Of a DNA stretch of 64,000 nucleotides, positions 1 through 9,661 are shown piece after piece. The stretch covers positions 1,141,597 to 1,205,596 of the forward strand of contig DDFJ01000001.1 of NCBI GenBank assembly GCA_002337125.1. The letters are read 5' to 3'. A program made the position numbers and the translations under genes. The number at the start of each line of letters is the position of its first letter. Position 1 is the first letter of the stretch. The notes under the pieces are model-generated. The model worked only from the letters and a program-made list of their open reading frames with translations. It was not told the DNA's origin and ran no database searches. Origin of the DNA: Chitinophagaceae bacterium UBA1931 (GTDB lineage Bacteria > Bacteroidota > Bacteroidia > Chitinophagales > Chitinophagaceae).

Positions 1-736
1 CCCAATAATCATAAAAATGCACAACAGGACGGCTGTATAAATAACAATCTCTTGAAATGCCCGACATACGCCAGAAATCCTGGCACTCTAAAAAGCTTCC
101 ATCACTCCAACGGCGAACATACAAGGTCAATTGATTTTTTCCACTTTTTATAAAATCAGTAATATCAAATTCTGATTCCAGTTTACTGTCTTTTCCCAAT
201 CCAACTCTTTTACCATTTACATAAAACAAAAAAGCCGATTTTACAGCACCTAGGTGAATGTAAATTTTTTGACCGCTCCATGAAGCAGGAACGTCAACAA
301 AGCGACGATATATACCTGCTGACTGATCAAGCTTGTCAGGAATATCAGGAGGGTTTGGATTTACAGGATCGAATTCGTAAGGAATGTTTGTATAAATAGG
401 AATCCCATATCCGTTCTTTTCCATCATAGAAGGCACCTGAATATTATCCCATTTTTTATCATCCACATTTAATGAAGAATAATCTGAAGGCAATTTTTTA
501 TAATCGCTAGTCCATAAAAACTTCCATGTGCCGTTTAGACTGATAAAACGATCTGATTGTTCTTGTTTGTTTACCTGCGCCCGTTTTTCATTTTCATAAG
601 GAAAATAGGCCGATCTCATTGGCATTCTATTAATTTCCTGTATGATTGGATTTTCAAACAAACTGTCTAAATACTGTGCAATAAGTAAATTAGAAATACT
701 AAGGAAAACAATTGTCAATAAAATTAATTTACGCAT
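1..736 (-). CDS. GH2 family beta-galactosidase-like enzyme, N-terminal part, cut by window edge
   Basis: The reading frame is open from the ATG at 736 to the window edge, giving 245 codons. A Sec signal peptide is visible (MRKLILLTIVFLS... ending LLIAQ near residue 21). The segments 'LNGTWKF', 'VPSMMEKNGYGIP' and, near the edge, 'QDFWRMSGISRDCYLYSR' are typical of the jelly-roll sugar-binding domain of LacZ-type GH2 enzymes, where the equivalent is DFWRLSGIFRDVYL. The catalytic TIM barrel lies outside the window. The protein should be exported to the periplasm or cell surface and act on oligosaccharides brought in by the neighbouring SusC/D system. It is co-oriented with the GH97 gene upstream, but a gap of about 340 bp suggests its own promoter. 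Fold and family are firm; substrate is unknown. Confidence 0.85.
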   Translation of the reverse strand, partial: MRKLILLTIVFLSISNLLIAQYLDSLFENPIIQEINRMPMRSAYFPYENEKRAQVNKQEQSDRFISLNGTWKFLWTSDYKKLPSDYSSLNVDDKKWDNIQVPSMMEKNGYGIPIYTNIPYEFDPVNPNPPDIPDKLDQSAGIYRRFVDVPASWSGQKIYIHLGAVKSAFLFYVNGKRVGLGKDSKLESEFDITDFIKSGKNQLTLYVRRWSDGSFLECQDFWRMSGISRDCYLYSRPVVHFYDYW

Positions 737-1075
737 AAAATATAAATTGATACTAGAAAACTTGCTGCTGTGAAAACTATTTTACTTAAGAAAAACTGCA
801 TATAATTAATACGGCTTTTTTTTGCAATCCATTGCTCATAAGATATTTATAGATTCCAACACACAAAACAATAATGACTATTTCTATCATAAGTATTAGT
901 CTCTACATAGTTCCATATTCTATCAACATCTATCCGTACTTCCATCCCTATTTTTTTACCCCATTTTTTAATCTCTAGCTAGTTGATAAAAAACTATGAC
1001 TTTAAAACAAATCGGTTCTCAGTATAGCCTCTCAAAAAAGGTCTGCCGAAATCAAAGCAATAACAAGACATTTTT
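737..1075. other. Intergenic gap between GH97 and GH2 genes
   Basis: This AT-rich stretch of 339 bp has no credible ORF. It presumably holds the promoter of the GH2 gene that begins at 736, because the gap is too long for simple read-through coupling. I could not point to a convincing TTTG / TAnnTTTG Bacteroidota promoter pair. Confidence 0.4.
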
Positions 1076-3283
1076 TTACAGCTTACTAGCACAATTAAAG
1101 TAATATGCTAGTTCAGCCCCTGCGCCATCGCCTGAAATTATTTTCACACGCAACGTACAACTATTCAAAAGGGTTATTCCTCCTTTTGGATAACTTGGTG
1201 AAGCAGCCACCGGCTCTGTGCCATCAAAAGTATAATGTACTACAGCATTGGAGGAGGATGTTGTTACAAGCAGTTTTTCTCCCGGAGTAAATTTTCCTCC
1301 ATACTTATTAAAAACCATCTTACTAAAACGAGCGCACCAGCCACCATATGAAAGCATATTAACATTAAGCACATCAGAAGATTTCACTATTTTGGTTACG
1401 AGCTTTGATTGGTTACGATCAGAATGGGAATCGGTATGAATCTCAGCGAACCAGGCGCCTTTACCAAGAAAACTTAAAGAAAGCCGTTTTGTAGAAACGT
1501 TTTTATCATTAGTGATTCCTACAAACCAGGAACCGCTTTTTCTACGGGCCATAGCTGCGCACTGTCCAAATCCCGACATTGGCAATACTTTAGTATCATC
1601 CCATACAAGAGGAACACTTTTAAAAAATTCAGCTTCGGGCATATCTCGAATCCGTTCGGGATGTTCGCAGGGAAGCAGTACAGCCGATGTATAGTTGATT
1701 ATGGTTGCCAGATTGTGTGCACGTGTACCTGCACCGTCCGCTACTCTGTCTGTAGGATTGCACCAGAATGGGCTGTAATCTCCATGACCAGTTAGTAAAC
1801 GGCCAAAAGGATGACGCTGGTCAAGCGAAGCATTTACACCATACTCCTGACCACGGATGCCTTCACGACTCATTTCATTGGGCCATGTGTAATCTGTGCC
1901 GGTAGGTTTATTGCAACCGTGAATTATTACCATCAGGTGATAATTTGCAGCATCCTTTAGCGCATTTTCCATAAATGCTACTTCTTTCATCCCTTCACTG
2001 TTCAAAAAGTCCAATTTTACTCCAGCAACACCAATTTCTGCACATTTCCTGAAAAAACCATCACGTTGCAGAGAATCAAAGATTCCTGGAATTCCAGCTC
2101 TGTCGGGACATGATTTCCAAAGCCATGTTTTCACACCCAACGAATTGCTGTAGTTCACCAATTCCCGCACCATATCCCAGGCTTTTTCGCCACCGCCACC
2201 CCAATGGCTCCAGCCTTCATCCACAAGATTGCCTTCAAATCCCAGATCGGCACAAGCTCTTGCATATCTTTTCATATTTTCAAGGTTCACGCCGTTAGCG
2301 CCACCACCTGCCATCCATGACCATCCAAGTCGAGAAGGTTGAATCCATGTAGCATTTGCCAGGATGGAATCAGGGCGGGGCGAAAGCGATAGTATGAGCG
2401 AATTATTCACCAACGCATTCAGATTTTTGCCAAGCATCATCAAACGCCAGGGAGTAACAATTTCACCGTTTACTTCAAATGTTTTTTGGTCATGATAATC
2501 GAATCCCAATACTCCTTTGCCCTCATTACGCAGCCTGATGCCAACAAAACCAGAAAGATGCGCTTCGGTAATTGCTCCATACAGCTTAGCCTCGTTTGAA
2601 CGAAACACCACTGGCAACATCAACTGCTCATCCGGTTTCAGTTCTTCAACTCTACATTGCTTGTAAATGCCTTCGTACGATACATCTGGGAGAGTAAACC
2701 ATACATTTGCTCCAGCAGGCAGAGAAAAGCTGGAAGGTTCTCCGCTTATTTTGTATTGCCCTGAACCCTTTACAACAAATCTCCAGGCTAAACCATCATC
2801 ATAAACCCTTAATAAAAGTTCATATGCTCTGCCTGTACCTGAAAGCAGTGAAAGGGTAGCTTGTGTATATTTTGCAACCACCAGCGATGAAGTGCTGCGA
2901 ACTGCAATTTTTTCAATCTTTTTAGATGAAAGAGAACTTCTGATCAGTGTCGCACCTTTGCCCAAATCAGCGTCATCAACAAGCAAACCAATACAAGTCC
3001 GTCCCGCCAATGGCTTTTTATTGTACAACACCCAATAACCGAGTTCATTGTTTTGAATATCCACCTGTATTCCAACAACTCCGTTTGGAGAGAAAAGCCG
3101 GGATAAAATCCTGTCGTTTTCAGGAATCAGCTTCGAACGAATTGCCCTTTGCGTACTTGGCTTTTGACATATCCCCGACAGAGGAAATTGAAATAAAAAG
3201 GCTACTACCAAAGTGTATAAGATAGCATTATGCTTAATATTTACAGGTCTTAAATTAACTTGGGCATTCATATAAAAAATCAT
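1076..3283 (-). CDS. GH97 family alpha-glycosidase (retaining type) with C-terminal CHB/HEX-like domain
   Basis: 735 residues: signal peptide (about 1-39), GH97 N-terminal beta-sandwich (about 55-310), TIM barrel (about 315-580), C-terminal all-beta part, and an extra tail (about 665-730, 'VVHYTFDGTEP') resembling the chitobiase C-terminal domain. 'GVKLDFLNSE' places Asp425 where retaining GH97 enzymes of the BtGal97b type have their nucleophile. 'RGQEY' gives Glu480, 55 residues later, the nucleophile to acid/base spacing I recall for BtGal97b (415/470). An exo-alpha-galactosidase-like retaining enzyme is therefore more likely than an inverting SusB-like glucosidase. The ATG at 3283 is used; the Met five codons in (3271) is an equally good start. 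The gene follows the SusC/SusD/lipoprotein operon but is separated from it by a terminator and about 500 bp. Confidence 0.88.
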   Translation of the reverse strand: MIFYMNAQVNLRPVNIKHNAILYTLVVAFLFQFPLSGICQKPSTQRAIRSKLIPENDRILSRLFSPNGVVGIQVDIQNNELGYWVLYNKKPLAGRTCIGLLVDDADLGKGATLIRSSLSSKKIEKIAVRSTSSLVVAKYTQATLSLLSGTGRAYELLLRVYDDGLAWRFVVKGSGQYKISGEPSSFSLPAGANVWFTLPDVSYEGIYKQCRVEELKPDEQLMLPVVFRSNEAKLYGAITEAHLSGFVGIRLRNEGKGVLGFDYHDQKTFEVNGEIVTPWRLMMLGKNLNALVNNSLILSLSPRPDSILANATWIQPSRLGWSWMAGGGANGVNLENMKRYARACADLGFEGNLVDEGWSHWGGGGEKAWDMVRELVNYSNSLGVKTWLWKSCPDRAGIPGIFDSLQRDGFFRKCAEIGVAGVKLDFLNSEGMKEVAFMENALKDAANYHLMVIIHGCNKPTGTDYTWPNEMSREGIRGQEYGVNASLDQRHPFGRLLTGHGDYSPFWCNPTDRVADGAGTRAHNLATIINYTSAVLLPCEHPERIRDMPEAEFFKSVPLVWDDTKVLPMSGFGQCAAMARRKSGSWFVGITNDKNVSTKRLSLSFLGKGAWFAEIHTDSHSDRNQSKLVTKIVKSSDVLNVNMLSYGGWCARFSKMVFNKYGGKFTPGEKLLVTTSSSNAVVHYTFDGTEPVAASPSYPKGGITLLNSCTLRVKIISGDGAGAELAYYFNCASKL

Positions 3284-3792
3284 TTATAACAATTCTGAAA
3301 GAACAACATTGTAACTCAAATCTTTTCTCGCTTATTGAATCAATGTTCTGCAGCTTGCGGAACAACATATACACTATCAATATCTTTCTCTGCAATATTG
3401 CCATACAAAATGTGAACGCTATTCATTTGTATTGGCAAATTAAAATCACATTGTTCCTTTTGAAGATGGTTTTATGCATAAAGACTGAATAAAACACAAA
3501 GAAAATTCAATTGGCTTCAATTCTTTTTTTACTATAAAAAAAAGAGTGCTCCATTCTCTATCAGCAACTATTCCAGATTATCGAATCTATCATATTATAA
3601 AAACTAATGCCAGAGTAAAGTGGTAATCTATTTAGCAAAAAATGAATCGTTTGTAATATTTTGTTTTAAATACAATTCTATTAGTTAATGACTATTTTTT
3701 AAAGGAAAGAAAAACCGACTGTAGAAACAACCGGTTTGACCTAAAACTAACTGCTTACGATAATAAGCTGCAGTTAACTATTTCATAAATTG
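3284..3792. other. Intergenic region upstream of GH97 gene
   Basis: About 500 bp of AT-rich DNA without a credible ORF. It contains the terminator of the SusD-side operon at 3705-3737. The remainder should carry the promoter for GH97, which implies that GH97 is transcribed separately from the sigma-controlled SusC/D genes. No operator was recognised. Confidence 0.4.
3705..3737 (-). terminator. Intrinsic terminator after SusC/SusD/lipoprotein operon
   Basis: On the minus strand a 6-bp stem AAACCG/CGGTTT (arms at 3732-3737 and 3712-3717, 14-nt loop) is followed by a T-rich run (TTTTTCTTT). It lies about 60 bp past the stop of the lipoprotein gene at 3793. The stem is short, so termination may be moderate. 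Confidence 0.55.
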
Positions 3793-4263
3793 TTACTTAG
3801 TAAAAGATGTTACTGTAATTGTCCAAATAGCAGAACTTCCATTAGCAGCGGTAACTTTATATTTTAAAGGTTTGGTAAGATCCGATATGTTTCCAGGATT
3901 AGCTGTACCATCAGTGCCTTGCATCGAAGCTGCAGTTGATATATCAAAATAAGGGATTAATTTATCCTGGGTCACTGTATTACGTATATCAGTAGTAAAG
4001 CTTCCACTTGCAGCAGGTACTGTAATTGCAATAGCAACTGTTTTATTGGTCTTATCAATAGTTTGAGTTACAGTCAATCGCTTGTAAGCAACAATTGGCT
4101 CACTCCAATATTGAACATTACTATTATACCTGAACTCAACATATACGTTACTGATATCATTTACATCCCATTCAGGAAAATCTTCCAGACCTGCCTTTAG
4201 GCAAGAGGAAAGCATAACAGGGAACGTAAGCAATACGATTAGATATTTAAACTTGTTTCGCAT
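3793..4263 (-). CDS. Small surface lipoprotein of SusC/D locus (DUF5018-like)
   Basis: 156 residues with a clear lipoprotein signal: basic N-terminus, hydrophobic stretch, and lipobox LSSC with Cys21. The rest is predicted beta-rich and resembles the DUF5018-type lipoproteins that follow SusD genes in Bacteroidota. It occupies the position where SusE/SusF-like glycan-binding proteins are found, so it is probably an accessory surface glycan-binding subunit. It is co-transcribed with SusD (33-bp gap) and is followed by an intrinsic terminator. Family assignment is from pattern memory and only moderately certain; localisation is firm. Confidence 0.7.
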   Translation of the reverse strand: MRNKFKYLIVLLTFPVMLSSCLKAGLEDFPEWDVNDISNVYVEFRYNSNVQYWSEPIVAYKRLTVTQTIDKTNKTVAIAITVPAASGSFTTDIRNTVTQDKLIPYFDISTAASMQGTDGTANPGNISDLTKPLKYKVTAANGSSAIWTITVTSFTK

Positions 4264-4296
4264 TTCAATTAATTTTTTAAATGAATAATTCGTCTT

Positions 4297-6147
4297 TTAC
4301 CATCCAACATTTTGAGGTCCGAAATTGACATTATTATCAATCAAACTTTGTTGAATTGGTAACAAATAACGACGCTGTGGATTAAATGCCCTTAAATTGT
4401 TTTGACCTGCAAATGGCCCTTCAACGATAGTGAATTCTTTACTATCTTTTGTATTGTCCATAACCTGTGGCACTTCAGTCAGTTCAGGTATAGTTCCTCC
4501 AGAAGCAAGACCAGAATTAGCATCTCCTCCATAACGGCCCCAACGAAGAAGGCTCCAGTAATAATCATTCTCCATTACAAGGTCTACATGGCGCTCCCTC
4601 TTATAATCCTTCCAGGCAGTTGTAAGATTTGAAGCAATAGAAGGTGGTAGTTGGCCATGAACAACTCTTGTTTTGTTCAAATTAAGTAAAGCATTAGCTA
4701 AATCACCCTTCAGCAAGTAAGCTTCTGCCAGATTGAGATACACTCTACCAAGCCTCATACATACAAAATGATAATCAGTAGGTGAATCCCAGTAAATATG
4801 TGGTTGCACGTTTGTATAAATCCCTTTTCTCCAGTAATAATTTGATGCACTATAGCCCCATACTTTCATTTGCAACCAACGAGTAGCATTACCGTTTAAA
4901 GAAGTCCTTATCAGCCTTCCTAAGAAAATATTGGAATCTGAAACCATTGTCTGTGCCCATCTTGCATCCCTGCCGACGTTGGTAAGTGTCCAAACGGTTT
5001 CAGTGCTACCTGTTTTAATTTTTCCTTTTTTTACATAAGTTTCATTTGCTTGTTTGGGAATTGATGAAGTTCCTTCGTCAACAGCAGCAAGATATTGCGA
5101 AGTTTGATCCCACGGCAACGCTTTCGTATTATCAGCCTTATCGATTGTCAAATAATCTTTCGCAAGATTATAAGGAGGAGTATGCTCAATCCATGCATCG
5201 AAAGCCCTGATTGGTTCATTAAAAGCAGGGCCATCTCCGGGTGCACCATAAGACCTTAACTTATCGTCATTGATATTAGGGATCATCGATTGCATTGGAG
5301 TATTAACACACTGTGTATTTAATGCCTTGCTATATGATGCATAGATTATTTCGGAAGCTGTGGGATTTGTTTCATTAAACATGCCACCATAATTACTCAC
5401 TAAAGCATATCCACCTTCATTAATAACCATATTGGCATAAGTAATTGCTTTATCGATCAAAGGATCATTTGCAGCAAGTGCCGGAGGATTGGGATAATTT
5501 TTATAGGCTGCTGCCTGTAAACAAACTTCCGAAAGAAATGCAGCTGCTACGTATTTATTTGCTCTTCCCGGAATCTTATCCTTACTCATATCTGCTACTG
5601 CTTCTTCCAGATCCTTGATAATATAGGCATAAGATTCTGAAGGTGTTTTTGTACTTGGCAATTTTAATTCATCTTCTGGTGTCAACACTTTGTCTATCCA
5701 GCAAATACGACCCACATTTCTTGCCACCTGGTAATATGACATTGCTCTTAAAAATTTGCCTTCTGCAATCAACAACTTTTTATCAGGATCAGAAATGCCT
5801 GTAGAAGTTCCTACCCTTTCAATAATCAGGTTGCATCTTCTAATAGCACTAAAATTATTAAATCCTCCTACGCCACTGTTCCTGTCAATTGTTTCAGTAA
5901 ATATGGGACTAAAGGTATTATGTGTACCATCAGTTGGGAGCATATTAAGTGTACGTCCGTCTGAAGAAGTTCCAAAATAATAGTTGCCCATTATTCCATA
6001 AGTGGAAAAAATGAACGTTTCTGCATTTGCTTTATTGCTCCAAACAACATCTTCACTTATTTTATTGTAGGGCTGGGTTTCCAGCACTTTTTTACAAGAT
6101 GAAAGAACCAGAACAATAATGCAAAATATATTTATTATTCGTTTCAT
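4297..6147 (-). CDS. SusD/RagB family surface glycan-binding lipoprotein
   Basis: 616 residues, lipobox LSSC with Cys18, followed by 'KKVLETQPYNKISEDVVW', the classic SusD start. TPR-like helices follow ('FLRAMSYYQVARNVG', 'YLNLAEAYLLKGDLANALLNLNKTR'), then the typical C-terminus 'FNPQRRYLLPIQQSLIDNN'. SusD proteins cap the SusC porin and bind oligosaccharide at the cell surface. The gene sits 31 bp downstream of susC and 33 bp upstream of the small lipoprotein, so the three form one transcription unit. The ligand cannot be read from the sequence; the nearby GH97/GH2/GH95 set suggests a galactose-, glucose- or fucose-containing glycan. Confidence 0.93.
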   Translation of the reverse strand: MKRIINIFCIIVLVLSSCKKVLETQPYNKISEDVVWSNKANAETFIFSTYGIMGNYYFGTSSDGRTLNMLPTDGTHNTFSPIFTETIDRNSGVGGFNNFSAIRRCNLIIERVGTSTGISDPDKKLLIAEGKFLRAMSYYQVARNVGRICWIDKVLTPEDELKLPSTKTPSESYAYIIKDLEEAVADMSKDKIPGRANKYVAAAFLSEVCLQAAAYKNYPNPPALAANDPLIDKAITYANMVINEGGYALVSNYGGMFNETNPTASEIIYASYSKALNTQCVNTPMQSMIPNINDDKLRSYGAPGDGPAFNEPIRAFDAWIEHTPPYNLAKDYLTIDKADNTKALPWDQTSQYLAAVDEGTSSIPKQANETYVKKGKIKTGSTETVWTLTNVGRDARWAQTMVSDSNIFLGRLIRTSLNGNATRWLQMKVWGYSASNYYWRKGIYTNVQPHIYWDSPTDYHFVCMRLGRVYLNLAEAYLLKGDLANALLNLNKTRVVHGQLPPSIASNLTTAWKDYKRERHVDLVMENDYYWSLLRWGRYGGDANSGLASGGTIPELTEVPQVMDNTKDSKEFTIVEGPFAGQNNLRAFNPQRRYLLPIQQSLIDNNVNFGPQNVGW

Positions 6148-6178
6148 GTGTGTATTTATTATTGTTATTACTTACTTT

Positions 6179-9100
6179 TTATAATCCGATATTCGCACCA
6201 AATGAAATAGTTCGTTGTATAGGATAACCGTAGTTATTAATATCCGATTCAGGATCCACAAAATATTTCATGCTCTTGGCACTTGTCAACAAATTGGTAC
6301 CAGAAATAAATACTTTTAAGCTTTTAAATACAGCAATATTTTTTAGAGCTCCTTGCTTAAAATCATAACCTATTTGCAGGTATTTCACCCGAACATATCC
6401 TGAACGAATAAGCCAAAAGTCGCTTGATGTAAAATTATTGTTGCTAACTGCATCACTTGAAACCGGGCGTGGATATAAAGCCCCTTTATTTTCTGGTGTC
6501 CAGTAATTGAGCATAAACCCATACACAAATGGTCTGCCTGTAGCACCTTGTATTACATTTCCTATATAACGGTCTCTTTTACCCGAACCTGCGATAGTTG
6601 TTGTAAAGAAAAATCCTTTATAATTCATATCAATTGTAACACCAAAATTGCTGCGTGGAAAAGTATTGTGCCCTATTCTTCTGAAATCAGAACCATCAAT
6701 CTTTCCATCTCCATTAACATCTTCATATCTCAAATCCCCACCAACTACATTTGTAGATGAAATACGTCTAGGTCCATTTAATAAATCCTGGTTTGATTGA
6801 TAGAAACCATTATTGATATAACCGGTTTGTAAATAACTTCCTTCAAGACCTGAATTCCTGGTATAAGGATTCTTTAAAGTTGCTGAGTCTTCGTTTGCAA
6901 ATTCGTTTATGGTATTGAAATAACTATAAACTCCTGTAATCTTATAATTGAAGCTGCGGCCAATTTTATCGCCCCAGGCAATTATAACTTCTGTACCATG
7001 TCTGCGAGTTGCTTGTTTTGTAACATTTACTGGTGGTAAGCCAATACCTAAAGTGGTGGAATAAATAGCAGAATTAGCTCCGGTATAACCTGTTGTTCGC
7101 ATATAAAAGTAATCCCAGGAGCCGCTTAAACGGTTGTTCAAACTGGCAAAATCAATACCAATATTACTTGACTTAGTGCTATACCATGTAAAGTTGGTAC
7201 TCGGCAAATTACCGGGCTCACTTGTTCCCTGAACAAGTTGACCATTAATCACCCAGGCGTTGGCATTAATGTTGTATCCTGGTACAAATGCAAAAGGACC
7301 AAATCCTGCATTAGTTAAACCAACGGTACCATAAGATGCCCGAAGTTTGAGTAAATTCAGAATATTTTTTGAGTTTAGTTTACTCATGAACTTTTCATCC
7401 GACACAATATAGCTTCCTGATAAGGATGGGAAAAAGCCCCAACGATTATTGGTAGGATAAAAATCATTACCGTCATAACGACCGCTTAACTCTAAATAAT
7501 AACGCTGTTTGTAATTGTAGCCTAACTGAGCAATGTAACCAGCTCTTCCACTTTCAAATTCACTTCCACCAGTGGTTTGATCAAGTGTTGGTCCTGCCAC
7601 AAACTGATCGAAAAGAATCTGGTAACGTACTCTGCTAGCACTTACATTTGAAGACTTTAGTTGATTTGTTTCATATACACCGGTAAAATTAATCTCATGC
7701 TGCTTAAACTGCCTGTTATAAGTAATAAACCACTGGAGATTCATTTCGGTTCCTTCTCCCCTGTATTCTGAAAGAGTTGGAGGAGCGGTAAGCAGAGCAA
7801 CTTTACTACCATTGGCATAAGAGGGTGCTGTAACATTCCATGATTTATTTCTTGATGCCCATTGATTGTAATTTCCATTAAATTTAAAATGCAATCCCTT
7901 TAAAAAAGAAGCCGTATAATCAGCAGCAAAAACGATATTATTTACTCGAGCTTGGTTTCTATTATACCCTGATAAAGGAGATAATTCAACTGCAGGATTA
8001 TCAGTAGTATTCGCTGATGGCAATCCAAATTCATTATAAGCAAGTTGCATAGGGTCTTTATCCTGAATATGACCAATATACTGGCCATAGTTTGAACCTT
8101 GGGATGAATTAGGAATAATATTAGTTTCTACAAACCCATCTATACCTGTTGTAACCTTCAAATTTATTTTGTCGAAATCGCTAACTGTATTTAATCTGTA
8201 TGTTACTCTTTTATTATAGTTTTGATTTGTACGTAGTATTGATCCCTGATCATAATAGGAAAGTGAACTATACAATGTGGTTTGTTTCGTACCTGTAGAA
8301 AGCGATAGATCATGTCTCTTATCAGTTCCCCAATCTTTCATACCCACTTTTCTCCAGTCAGTATTCGGATAAAGAAAAGGTCTTGTCTGATCTTTGTAAA
8401 ATTGTACAATTGAATCTGGCACTGGAGTCTTTCCCTCACGTACCAGCACTTCATTTGTTGCTTTTACTCTTTCGTAAGATCCAAGCTTTGTTGGATAAAT
8501 GGTTGGTTGTGACATAACCTGATTATACCCATAATTAATGCTTGTTTTACCGGCAGCACCTTTTTTAGTTGTAATGACTACTCCTCCGTTTGCTCCAAGT
8601 GATCCATAAACCGCTGTAGCTGCAGCATCCTTTAAAAAAGTAATAGTTGCAATATCATTTGGATTAAGGTTATCATAATCGTTTTGCGACCTAATTATCC
8701 CATCTATTATAAATAATGGTGTACCTCCTCCTCTGATAGAAATGGAAGACTTTACACCTGGCGCTCCACTTGAATTTACAAGAATCAACCCATTTACACG
8801 ACCCAGTAAGGCATCATTTACTGAGGCAACAGGAATAGCAGATAATTTACCTGCATCAACTGTTGCAACCGATGCAGTTGTTTTTCTTTTCGTTGTAGTC
8901 GAATATCCCATTACAACAACTTCACCCATGTCGTTAGCTGATTTTTGCATTTTAATATCCAAACTCATTGCTGAACTACCGACTTTTATTAACTGAGTGA
9001 CATACCCTACATAGCTAACTTCCAATAATTCACCTGAATTTGCTTCGATTGAAAAATTACCTTGATCATCAGTTGTTGTTCCTTTCTTTGCTTTTTTTTC

Positions 9101-9553
9101 ACTCACACTTACACCAACTAAAGGGTTCCCCTGTTCATCTGTAATTCTTCCTTTAATAATCACAGGTGGAGGCGTTACAAAATCAGGTGATTTACTAATA
9201 ACGACTAGCCCAGACGAGCTGACATTAAATTGCAAACCTGTTCCCAGCAACATCTTGGCAAGCAGTTCATCTACTTTGATGTCATTTGCAAAAATTGTCA
9301 CTCTTGCATCCTGGGGAATAATTTGACTGCTAAAAACGAACCGGTAACTGGATCGTTCTTCAATTTCCTTTAAAGCTTTCTCTAATTTGGTTTTTTTGAA
9401 ATTAACTGAAACCTTTTCTTGTGAAAAACCAAATGCAGAAAGATTCAACGAGATGGCCAGCAGAATTGCGGCAAAACTAAATCTCATAAGCAGAATCGTT
9501 TTTAGTGGAAGCCGATTACAGACAAGGCTCCCTGATGGACATTTTTTTTCCAT
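6179..9553 (-). CDS. SusC/RagA TonB-dependent receptor with N-terminal STN signalling domain
   Basis: 1124 residues in this order: signal peptide with long basic N-region (1-44), STN domain (about 45-120), CarboxypepD_reg-like sandwich (about 133-205), plug with 'GGTPLFIIDGIIRSQNDYDNLNPNDI' region (about 210-330), and 22-stranded barrel ending in the aromatic-poor 'ISFGANIGL'. The STN domain is the part that talks to FecR, and the preceding genes encode FecR and an ECF sigma factor. This is therefore a trans-envelope signalling transporter: substrate binding outside should release the sigma factor. It pairs with the SusD gene just downstream. The 108-bp gap to fecR may hold the sigma-dependent promoter. 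Confidence 0.94.
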   Translation of the reverse strand: MEKKCPSGSLVCNRLPLKTILLMRFSFAAILLAISLNLSAFGFSQEKVSVNFKKTKLEKALKEIEERSSYRFVFSSQIIPQDARVTIFANDIKVDELLAKMLLGTGLQFNVSSSGLVVISKSPDFVTPPPVIIKGRITDEQGNPLVGVSVSEKKAKKGTTTDDQGNFSIEANSGELLEVSYVGYVTQLIKVGSSAMSLDIKMQKSANDMGEVVVMGYSTTTKRKTTASVATVDAGKLSAIPVASVNDALLGRVNGLILVNSSGAPGVKSSISIRGGGTPLFIIDGIIRSQNDYDNLNPNDIATITFLKDAAATAVYGSLGANGGVVITTKKGAAGKTSINYGYNQVMSQPTIYPTKLGSYERVKATNEVLVREGKTPVPDSIVQFYKDQTRPFLYPNTDWRKVGMKDWGTDKRHDLSLSTGTKQTTLYSSLSYYDQGSILRTNQNYNKRVTYRLNTVSDFDKINLKVTTGIDGFVETNIIPNSSQGSNYGQYIGHIQDKDPMQLAYNEFGLPSANTTDNPAVELSPLSGYNRNQARVNNIVFAADYTASFLKGLHFKFNGNYNQWASRNKSWNVTAPSYANGSKVALLTAPPTLSEYRGEGTEMNLQWFITYNRQFKQHEINFTGVYETNQLKSSNVSASRVRYQILFDQFVAGPTLDQTTGGSEFESGRAGYIAQLGYNYKQRYYLELSGRYDGNDFYPTNNRWGFFPSLSGSYIVSDEKFMSKLNSKNILNLLKLRASYGTVGLTNAGFGPFAFVPGYNINANAWVINGQLVQGTSEPGNLPSTNFTWYSTKSSNIGIDFASLNNRLSGSWDYFYMRTTGYTGANSAIYSTTLGIGLPPVNVTKQATRRHGTEVIIAWGDKIGRSFNYKITGVYSYFNTINEFANEDSATLKNPYTRNSGLEGSYLQTGYINNGFYQSNQDLLNGPRRISSTNVVGGDLRYEDVNGDGKIDGSDFRRIGHNTFPRSNFGVTIDMNYKGFFFTTTIAGSGKRDRYIGNVIQGATGRPFVYGFMLNYWTPENKGALYPRPVSSDAVSNNNFTSSDFWLIRSGYVRVKYLQIGYDFKQGALKNIAVFKSLKVFISGTNLLTSAKSMKYFVDPESDINNYGYPIQRTISFGANIGL

Positions 9554-9661
9554 ACCTTTGTTTTAGTTTAACATGAATAATAAATGCACGGTCTTCCCGA
9601 GTCACTGAGATTTCCGGTCATTTTTAGTTGAACAAAAGGGGAAGTGTTCCAGACTTTCCCT

